The notes under the pieces were generated by a model. The model was not told where the DNA came from and made no database searches. It saw only the letters and a list, made by a program, of their open reading frames with translations. A DNA stretch of 5,005 bases, from NCBI GenBank assembly GCA_030695265.1, contig JAUYTA010000739.1, positions 1 through 5,005 on the forward strand, read 5' to 3'. Of this stretch, positions 1 through 5,005 are shown piece after piece. This stretch comes from Bacteroidota bacterium. Lineage in GTDB: Bacteria; Bacteroidota; Bacteroidia; Bacteroidales; Prolixibacteraceae. Every line of letters begins with the position of its first letter. Position 1 is the stretch's first letter. The translations under genes and the position numbers were made by a program.

Positions 1-3000
1 AATCCAAGTTCTGCAAGGTGCTCCCGAACTTCAGTGGCAATAAACCGGAAGAAATTGATCGCATATTCAGAGCGACCGATGAACCGTTTGCGAAGTGTTT
101 CATCCTGTGTGGCAATACCGGCAGGACAAGTATTCAGGTGACATTTCCTCATCATTATACAGCCCAAAGTAATGAGCGCTGATGTTGAAAATCCGAATTC
201 TTCGCCGCCCAACATTCCCATAATCACCACGTCGCGACCTGTTTTAAGCTGACCGTCAACCTGCAATTTCACACGACCACGAAGGTTGTTCATTACCAAT
301 GTTTGCTGCGCTTCGGCAATACCCAACTCGGCTGGCAATCCGGCAAATTTTATTGAACTTGCCGGACTTGCACCTGTACCGCCTTCGCAACCTGCAATGA
401 TAATCACATCTGAAAAAGCTTTTGCCACACCGGCGGCAATGGTCCCTACCCCATTTTCCGCAACCAGTTTTACCGAAACTTTCGCTCTAGGGTTGGTTAC
501 TTTCAGGTCGTAAATTAACTGCGCCAAATCTTCAATCGAATAAATATCATGGTGCGGCGGAGGGGAAATCAGCGTAATACCGGGAGTAGAATTCCGGAGT
601 TTCGCAATAATATTGTTGACCTTAAAACCTGGCAACTGCCCGCCCTCGCCCGGTTTTGCTCCCTGTGCAATTTTAATCTGCAACTCGTCGGCATTGATCA
701 GGTAATTGTTGGTTACTCCAAAACGTCCCGAAGCAACCTGTTTGATCGCGCTGCGTTTATTGGTTCCAAAACGTTCGGCATCTTCACCACCTTCACCCGT
801 ATTGCTTCGTCCGCCGATGGAATTCATTGCAACAGCCAAAGCTTCGTGGGCTTCTTTACTGATGGATCCGTACGACATGGCGCCGGTAACAAAACGTTTC
901 ATGATGCTTTCAACCGGCTCGACCAGCGAAATATCAATCGGGTTCCTCTTATATTTCAGACAACCGCGAATAAAGGTAGGTTTGGCATTTTCAATATCCA
1001 CCAATTTGGAGAATTCCTTGAATACGCTGTAATCGTTGGTACGTGTAGCCCATTGCAGCAATCCGATTGTTTCGGGGTTCCATGCGTGGTGCTCGCCGTT
1101 TTTACGGTAATGATAAGTTCCTACACTTTCGAAATTATTATTGATCAGGTGTTTCTTTTTTCCAAAAGCTTCCTTATGGAATAAAAGTGATTCCTGACAA
1201 ATCTCTTCAAAACCCATTCCTCCAAATTTGGAAGCAGTTCCGGTAAAATATTTGGCAATTAGTTCATCGCTTATGCCCAACGCTTCAAATATCTGACACC
1301 CCTGATAACTCCGAAGTGTTGAGATTCCCATTTTTGACATCACTTTCAACAGACCTTTATCAATAGATTTGATATAGTTGTAGCGGGCTTCTGAATACTT
1401 CAGATTAATCTGTCCGTTTTTAACCATATCGTCGATGGCCGCAAAAGCCAGATAAGGGTTCACCGAGCTGGCTCCATAGCCAAATAACAAGGCAAAATGT
1501 GCAATCTCGCGGGCTTCGCCAGTCTCAACAATGATCCCGATCTGCATCCTTTTTTGTGTCTGAATCAGGTGATGGTGTACGGCTGCGACTGCCAGTAATG
1601 AAGGGATTGGAGCATATTCTGCGGAAACCTGACGGTCGGAAAGAATGATGAAATTCTTGCGGTCATCCACTGCTTTTTCGGCAAGTTTCAGCAAATTGTC
1701 AAATGCCTTTTGAAAACCCTCAGCACCATCTTTTACCGGAAATACCATGGGTAAAATGGCATGAGAAAACTGTTCGTGTTTCAGGTCTTTGATCTTTCCA
1801 AGGTCGGTATTGGTAATGATCGGCTCTTCGAATTTAATCAGTTTGGCGTGTTCCGTTGATTCGTCCAGAATATTTGAATGTAATGAACCGATGTAATTGG
1901 TCAGCGACATAACAAGCCCTTCGCGGATAGAGTCGATAGGTGGATTGGTAACCTGGGCAAATACCTGACGGAAATAATCGAAGAAACGATGTGGTTTTTC
2001 CGAGAAACATGCCAGCGGCGTATCATTACCCATCGAACTGGTAGGTTCTACTCCTGAAACGGCCATTGGGGTGATAATCATCTCCATATCTTCTTTCGAA
2101 TAGCCAAAGACTTTCGACAAGGTAAAAAACTGATCGCCGAGTGATGAAGAAACACGTTGTTTCACTTCAATATCATCCATTACCAAACGATTTTCCTTCA
2201 ACCAGTTACCATATGGATTACGGGAACTTAACTGTGCTTTTACCTCTTTATCAGGAATAATAATTCCCAATTTGGTATCAACCAGCAGAATTTTTCCGGG
2301 ACGTAAACGGCCTTTTTCTTTCACATCTTCAGCAGGGAAAGTTTGCACCCCAACTTCTGATCCCATCACGATCATATCGTTTTTGGTAATAATGTATCTT
2401 GAAGGGCGCAATCCGTTGCGGTCGAGGGTTCCGCCAATGTACCGTCCATCGGAAAAAACCATGGAGGCCGGGCCATCCCATGGTTCCATAATGGTTGAAT
2501 GGTATTCGTAGAAAGCTTTGAGGCTGTCAGGAATCGGGTTTTTCGAGTTGAACGATTCAGGAATCATCATACACAATACATGAGGCACCGAACGCCCTGT
2601 CTGGTGCAGGAATTCGAGTGTATTGTCAAATGAAGCTGAGTCGGATTTATTGGGTTCTATTACCGGAAACAGTTTTTTCAGGTCTTCGCCAAACACTTCC
2701 GATTTCAGCAATCCTTCGCGCGCCTGCATCCACATGCGGTTGCCTTTTATGGTATTGATCTCGCCGTTGTGGGCAATCATGCGGAATGGCTGAGCCAGAT
2801 CCCATGTCGGAAAAGTATTGGTGCTGAACCTTGAATGTACCAAAGCAATGGCGCTGGTAAATTTCGGATGGGTAAGATCTTTGAAATAATCCCTCAGCTG
2901 ACCGGGAGTCAGCATCCCCTTGTAAATGATGGTTTTCGACGATAAACTCGGTATATAAAATGCGCCTTTTGATTTTATTTTTGATTCCCGGATTTCTTTT

Positions 3001-3512
3001 TCAGCCTGTTTACGGGCAAGGTATAATTTCTGCTCCAGCACATCCTGTTCAAGATCAGCTTTCACAAATATTTGCCTGACATAAGGTTCTGTTAGTTTTG
3101 CAATTTCGCCCGGGGCGGAGCTGTCAACAGCCACATCGCGGTATTCAATCAGTTCAAGTCCTTCCTGCTTGATATATTTGCTTAAAATTTCCTGACAGAT
3201 ATTGGCATCCTCCTTATCCTGAGGCAGAAAAATCAAACCTGTTCCGAACTTGCCTGAAGCCGGAATATTCACTTTCAAAACTTCCTTGATATATTGATCA
3301 GGTATTTGCATTAAAATACCGGCGCCATCACCTGTTTTATTGTCAGAACCGGTAGCGCCACGGTGATCCATATTTTCAAGAACCTCTAATCCCCGTTCGA
3401 TAATTTCATGCGATTTCTGCCCTTTAATGTGGGCAACAAATCCAATTCCGCAATTATCGTGCTCATTGGCCGGATCGTACAACCCCTGCGCTTTTGGATA
3501 TCCTATACTCAT
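1..3512 (-). CDS. gltB: Glutamate synthase large (alpha) subunit, C-terminus cut by the window edge
   Basis: Cytoplasmic GOGAT large subunit. It takes ammonia from glutamine and, with electrons passed through iron-sulfur clusters and FMN, makes glutamate from 2-oxoglutarate. The frame is open without a break for 1170 codons. The ATG at 3512 is chosen because the conserved EHDNCGIGF follows at residues 17-25. Cys21 is the expected Ntn-amidotransferase nucleophile, so the first 20 residues look like the short propeptide that the family removes. The glutaminase domain runs to about residue 440 and includes [10 protein letters not shown] (226-235) and HNGEINT (from 248). The central domain (about 480-780) has APIPSLLAV near 634. 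The FMN-binding synthase domain starts before SYGS (880-883) and includes [10 protein letters not shown] (from 954). Cys1118, Cys1124 and Cys1129 form the C-x5-C-x4-C motif of the 3Fe-4S site. The family is about 1500 residues long, so roughly 330 are missing, including the C-terminal GXGXG beta-helix domain. The A-rich leader lacks a Shine-Dalgarno sequence. gltD is the usual next gene but is outside the window. Confidence 0.97.
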   Translation of the reverse strand, partial: MSIGYPKAQGLYDPANEHDNCGIGFVAHIKGQKSHEIIERGLEVLENMDHRGATGSDNKTGDGAGILMQIPDQYIKEVLKVNIPASGKFGTGLIFLPQDKEDANICQEILSKYIKQEGLELIEYRDVAVDSSAPGEIAKLTEPYVRQIFVKADLEQDVLEQKLYLARKQAEKEIRESKIKSKGAFYIPSLSSKTIIYKGMLTPGQLRDYFKDLTHPKFTSAIALVHSRFSTNTFPTWDLAQPFRMIAHNGEINTIKGNRMWMQAREGLLKSEVFGEDLKKLFPVIEPNKSDSASFDNTLEFLHQTGRSVPHVLCMMIPESFNSKNPIPDSLKAFYEYHSTIMEPWDGPASMVFSDGRYIGGTLDRNGLRPSRYIITKNDMIVMGSEVGVQTFPAEDVKEKGRLRPGKILLVDTKLGIIIPDKEVKAQLSSRNPYGNWLKENRLVMDDIEVKQRVSSSLGDQFFTLSKVFGYSKEDMEMIITPMAVSGVEPTSSMGNDTPLACFSEKPHRFFDYFRQVFAQVTNPPIDSIREGLVMSLTNYIGSLHSNILDESTEHAKLIKFEEPIITNTDLGKIKDLKHEQFSHAILPMVFPVKDGAEGFQKAFDNLLKLAEKAVDDRKNFIILSDRQVSAEYAPIPSLLAVAAVHHHLIQTQKRMQIGIIVETGEAREIAHFALLFGYGASSVNPYLAFAAIDDMVKNGQINLKYSEARYNYIKSIDKGLLKVMSKMGISTLRSYQGCQIFEALGISDELIAKYFTGTASKFGGMGFEEICQESLLFHKEAFGKKKHLINNNFESVGTYHYRKNGEHHAWNPETIGLLQWATRTNDYSVFKEFSKLVDIENAKPTFIRGCLKYKRNPIDISLVEPVESIMKRFVTGAMSYGSISKEAHEALAVAMNSIGGRSNTGEGGEDAERFGTNKRSAIKQVASGRFGVTNNYLINADELQIKIAQGAKPGEGGQLPGFKVNNIIAKLRNSTPGITLISPPPHHDIYSIEDLAQLIYDLKVTNPRAKVSVKLVAENGVGTIAAGVAKAFSDVIIIAGCEGGTGASPASSIKFAGLPAELGIAEAQQTLVMNNLRGRVKLQVDGQLKTGRDVVIMGMLGGEEFGFSTSALITLGCIMMRKCHLNTCPAGIATQDETLRKRFIGRSEYAINFFRFIATEVREHLAELG
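126..161 (-). other. 3Fe-4S cluster cysteines of GltB
   Basis: The peptide [12 protein letters not shown] carries cysteines 1118, 1124 and 1129 with spacing C-x5-C-x4-C. This is the pattern of the 3Fe-4S ligands in bacterial glutamate synthase. Subtracting a 20-residue propeptide gives mature positions 1098, 1104 and 1109, close to the Azospirillum enzyme numbering as I remember it (1102, 1108, 1113). All three ligands are intact, which supports a functional electron path to FMN. Confidence 0.92.
3450..3452 (-). other. Predicted catalytic N-terminal cysteine of GltB (Cys21)
   Basis: This TGC codon encodes Cys21 in the context HDNCGIGF. In glutamate synthases the matching cysteine becomes residue 1 after propeptide removal and attacks the glutamine amide. 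The assignment comes from the conserved context. Cleavage itself cannot be seen in DNA. Confidence 0.9.
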
Positions 3513-3549
3513 TGTCTTTATTTTTAAATATTTTGTTTTCACAAAAAGC

Positions 3550-3566
3550 TTACAGATCATCAGTAA
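3550..3566. repeat. Second, imperfect TTACAGA dyad in the gltB leader
   Basis: TTACAGATCATCAGTAA is a 17-base palindrome with seven of eight pairs matching around a central C. Its left half begins with TTACAGA, the same seven bases found in the left arm of the larger inverted repeat about 110 bases upstream of it in the direction of transcription. It lies about 40 bases before the gltB ATG. The loop is too tight for a good RNA hairpin, so if it is functional, a DNA-binding site is more likely. The match could be chance. Confidence 0.25.
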
Positions 3567-3645
3567 AAAAATCATTCTGAACGAATCAATCGGCAAATAC
3601 TGAGAATTTATAAGTAAATCAATCTTTTTTCTTACGAACTGAAAG

Positions 3646-3676
3646 CGAAAGTAGTCATTTTTACAGAAAATTCAAA
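3646..3676 (-). promoter_or_regulatory. Candidate gltB promoter (Bacteroidota type)
   Basis: On the minus strand TTTG (3676-3673) is followed after 19 bases by TACTTTCG (3653-3646). The known Bacteroidota consensus is a -33 TTG or TTTG, a spacer of about 17-23 bases, and a -7 TAnnTTTG. The match has correct spacing and one mismatch in the -7 box. Transcription would begin near 3640 and leave a leader of about 125-130 bases before the gltB ATG. A weaker alternative lies downstream: TTG, then 20 bases, then TATTTG (3602-3597 on + coordinates, approximately). Short matches in AT-rich DNA can arise by chance, so this is a hypothesis. Confidence 0.4.
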
Positions 3677-3686
3677 TTCTGTAAAA
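3659..3686. repeat. Perfect 10-bp inverted repeat upstream of gltB, possible operator
   Basis: TTTTACAGAA (3659-3668) and TTCTGTAAAA (3677-3686) are exact reverse complements separated by 8 bases. The dyad overlaps the candidate gltB promoter: the TTTG -33 element starts in the loop and the second arm, read in the gltB direction, fills much of the -33/-7 spacer. A protein bound here would affect polymerase binding, so an operator is the most natural reading. A terminator is less likely because no T tract follows the stem on either strand and the stem has only two G:C pairs. I do not recognise the motif as the site of a named regulator. Confidence 0.5.
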
Positions 3687-3886
3687 CCAATGGGATTGAG
3701 AAATTCGGCCATTACGGGAAGAAAAACTTCACACAATATACACAAGACACTAAATAGCAGCATATTAAGAATGGAATCCAACCATTTATTTTAATCCGGC
3801 AGAAATCAATAAATAACGATAAATTAACAAATCCTGACAAACTGCTCGATTAGAATTTAAACTGCTTACATGTTGATAAAAAGCAT

Positions 3887-5005
3887 CTAAACTTTTCCCA
3901 GCAATTTCGAATATGCTTTTTCTATTTCCTGAAATTCAAAACCTTCAATAACGGTTTCCATTTTTCCGGCAATCTGTTCAAGACATAAATTTCCGAGACT
4001 ACCTTCATGAGTGTGATTTATCTCACGACTCGGCTTGTAGTTTCCTTCGTTAATCTGGCCGCCAACAGCCTTATATGCATCGCGGAACGGCACACCCTGC
4101 ATTACAAGTTTATTCACATCTTCAACGCTGAACACGTATTTGTACCGATCATCGTCCAGTAAATTTTTTGTCACCGTCATATTTTCGATTGCAAAACCGG
4201 CAATACTTATGCAATCCATTAATTCCTGAAATGCAGGTAGAAAAACTTCCTTCAGAATTTGCAGGTCGCGGAAATAACCACTTGGAAGGTTATTGGTCAT
4301 TAGGTTGATTTGGTATGGAATAGCCTGTATTTTATTGCAATGCGAGCGAACGAGTTCAAACACATCCGGGTTTTTCTTGTGCGGCATAATGCTCGAACCC
4401 GTCGTAAGCTCGTCGGGAAGCGAAACGAAGCCAAAATTCTGGCTCATGAACAAACAAACATCAAAAGCGAATTTCGAAATGGTGGCAGCCACCGACGACA
4501 AAGCAAAAGCGACGGTTCTCTCCATCTTGCCGCGTCCCATCTGGGCATAAATCACGTTGATGTTCATCGATTCGAAACCCAATAAATCGGTTGTCAATTG
4601 CCGGTCAAGCGGAAAGGAAGAACCATATCCGGCAGCAGATCCAAGTGGATTCTGGTTGGTAATTTTGTATGCAGCCTGCAACAAAACCAGATCATCGACC
4701 AAACTTTCGGCATAAGCGCTGAACCACAATCCGAAAGATGATGGCATGGCAACCTGTAAATGCGTGTAACCCGGCATCAGGTATTGTTTGTTCGCTTCGG
4801 CTTTAGCCAACAACTTTTCAAACAATTCATTGGTGGCGACTACCAGTTTTTGAATTTCAGAACGGGTAAAAAGTTTCAGGTCAAGCAAAACCTGGTCGTT
4901 GCGCGAACGTCCGCTGTGAATCTTTTTACCTGTGTCAACCAATTTACGTGTCATCATCAACTCAACCTGCTTATTTACATCTTCCACTCCATACTCAATC
5001 AGGAA
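3887..5005 (-). CDS. argH: Argininosuccinate lyase, N-terminus cut by the window edge
   Basis: Cytoplasmic homotetramer that splits argininosuccinate into arginine and fumarate, the last step of arginine synthesis. It belongs to the fumarase/aspartase superfamily. 372 residues are visible before the TAG at 3887-3889. The frame stays open to the right edge with FLIEYGVEDV, so the GTG at 4985-4987 is an internal valine codon and not the start. Compared with Bacteroides-type ArgH (about 447 residues from memory), some 75-95 N-terminal residues are missing. In fragment numbering, SGRSRNDQ (31-38) binds substrate, GYTHLQ (79-84) carries the catalytic Thr-His, and GSSIMPHKKNPD (203-214) is the superfamily signature loop with the catalytic serine. 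LPSGYFRDLQ and HTHEGSLGNL near the C-terminus match the Bacteroidota form. No lesion is visible. It is codirectional with gltB but 374 bases away, so cotranscription is doubtful. Confidence 0.97.
   Translation of the reverse strand, partial: FLIEYGVEDVNKQVELMMTRKLVDTGKKIHSGRSRNDQVLLDLKLFTRSEIQKLVVATNELFEKLLAKAEANKQYLMPGYTHLQVAMPSSFGLWFSAYAESLVDDLVLLQAAYKITNQNPLGSAAGYGSSFPLDRQLTTDLLGFESMNINVIYAQMGRGKMERTVAFALSSVAATISKFAFDVCLFMSQNFGFVSLPDELTTGSSIMPHKKNPDVFELVRSHCNKIQAIPYQINLMTNNLPSGYFRDLQILKEVFLPAFQELMDCISIAGFAIENMTVTKNLLDDDRYKYVFSVEDVNKLVMQGVPFRDAYKAVGGQINEGNYKPSREINHTHEGSLGNLCLEQIAGKMETVIEGFEFQEIEKAYSKLLGKV
4367..4399 (-). other. Fumarase/aspartase superfamily signature of ArgH
   Basis: The codons here encode GSSIMPHKKNP, matching the superfamily pattern GSSxMPxKxNP. 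This mobile loop closes over the substrate and carries the catalytic serine and a conserved lysine. All key residues are present, which argues that the enzyme is active and that the gene is not a decayed copy. Confidence 0.95.

Larger units (their letters stand above)
3513..3886. other. argH-gltB intergenic spacer with no gene
   Basis: This 374-base stretch separates the argH stop from the gltB start. I see no convincing open frame, tRNA or other known RNA in it. It is visibly richer in A and T than the flanking genes. It holds a candidate Bacteroidota promoter and an overlapping inverted repeat in its middle, then a leader of roughly 130 bases before gltB with a second small dyad. The last bases before the gltB ATG are A-rich (TAAAAATAAAGAC on the minus strand), as is common for Bacteroidota translation starts. 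Behind argH no clear intrinsic terminator is visible. The best hairpin there (3770-3786, AATGG/CCATT arms) has no T tract after it. Confidence 0.8.

Noticed and set aside
286..1032. Other plus-strand frames at 286-513 and 706-1032
   Set aside because: Both are antisense to conserved gltB motifs and have low-complexity, non-family-like translations. The same applies to the frame at 2272-2511.
549..1184. A 211-codon plus-strand open frame opposite gltB
   Set aside because: It lies wholly antisense to the conserved FMN domain of gltB, its translation shows no recognisable domain, and the minus-strand reading is unmistakably glutamate synthase. It is a shadow frame.
1..3512. Possible frameshift or internal stop in gltB
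   Set aside because: The frame from the ATG at 3512 stays open to the left edge and conserved motifs appear in one frame from residue 17 through the 3Fe-4S cysteines.
3659..3686. Reading the inverted repeat as an intrinsic terminator for argH
   Set aside because: It is about 200 bases beyond the argH stop, the stem is nearly all A:T, and no T tract follows it on either strand.
3730..3748. Two nearby TTGTGT copies on the minus strand
   Set aside because: Short, AT-rich and without a clear relation to a promoter or gene. Chance explains it.
3770..3786. AATGG/CCATT hairpin behind argH as a terminator
   Set aside because: Only five base pairs and no T tract on the minus strand. It was too weak to call.
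4293..4585. Two overlapping plus-strand frames opposite argH
   Set aside because: They overlap each other in different frames and lie opposite the conserved GSSIMPHKKNP region of argH, so the constraint comes from argH.
4985..4987. GTG as the start codon of argH
   Set aside because: The frame continues upstream to the window edge with FLIEYG, which fits the family sequence just before VEDV. The domain would lack a large conserved N-terminal part if translation began here.

Overview
The window suggests a member of the Bacteroidota, probably near the Bacteroidales/Marinilabiliales. Three things point there. Both proteins read very much like the Bacteroides-type versions I know from memory. The spacer is AT-rich with an A-rich leader and no Shine-Dalgarno sequence. 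The best promoter match is of the Bacteroidota type (TTTG, 19 nt, TACTTTCG). This placement rests on recall and not on a database search.

Layout: everything coding is on the minus strand, so the window reads from right to left. Bases 5005-3887 hold most of argH (argininosuccinate lyase), which lacks its N-terminus because it enters across the right edge. Bases 3886-3513 are a 374-base spacer. Bases 3512-1 hold the first 1170 codons of gltB, the large subunit of glutamate synthase, which runs off the left edge without a stop. No RNA gene, mobile element, CRISPR array or long repeat is visible. The plus-strand open frames are short, carry no recognisable domain, and lie opposite gltB and argH.

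How the genes relate: GltB makes glutamate from glutamine and 2-oxoglutarate. Glutamate is the starting point and amino donor for arginine synthesis, whose last step ArgH carries out. The wide spacer and a candidate promoter inside it suggest that gltB is transcribed separately from argH. The least explained part of the window is in that spacer. A perfect 10-bp inverted repeat overlaps the candidate gltB promoter, and a second, shorter dyad with the same TTACAGA half-site lies in the presumed leader. I see no sign of a novel multi-gene system: this is conserved core nitrogen and amino-acid metabolism with a possibly regulated promoter.
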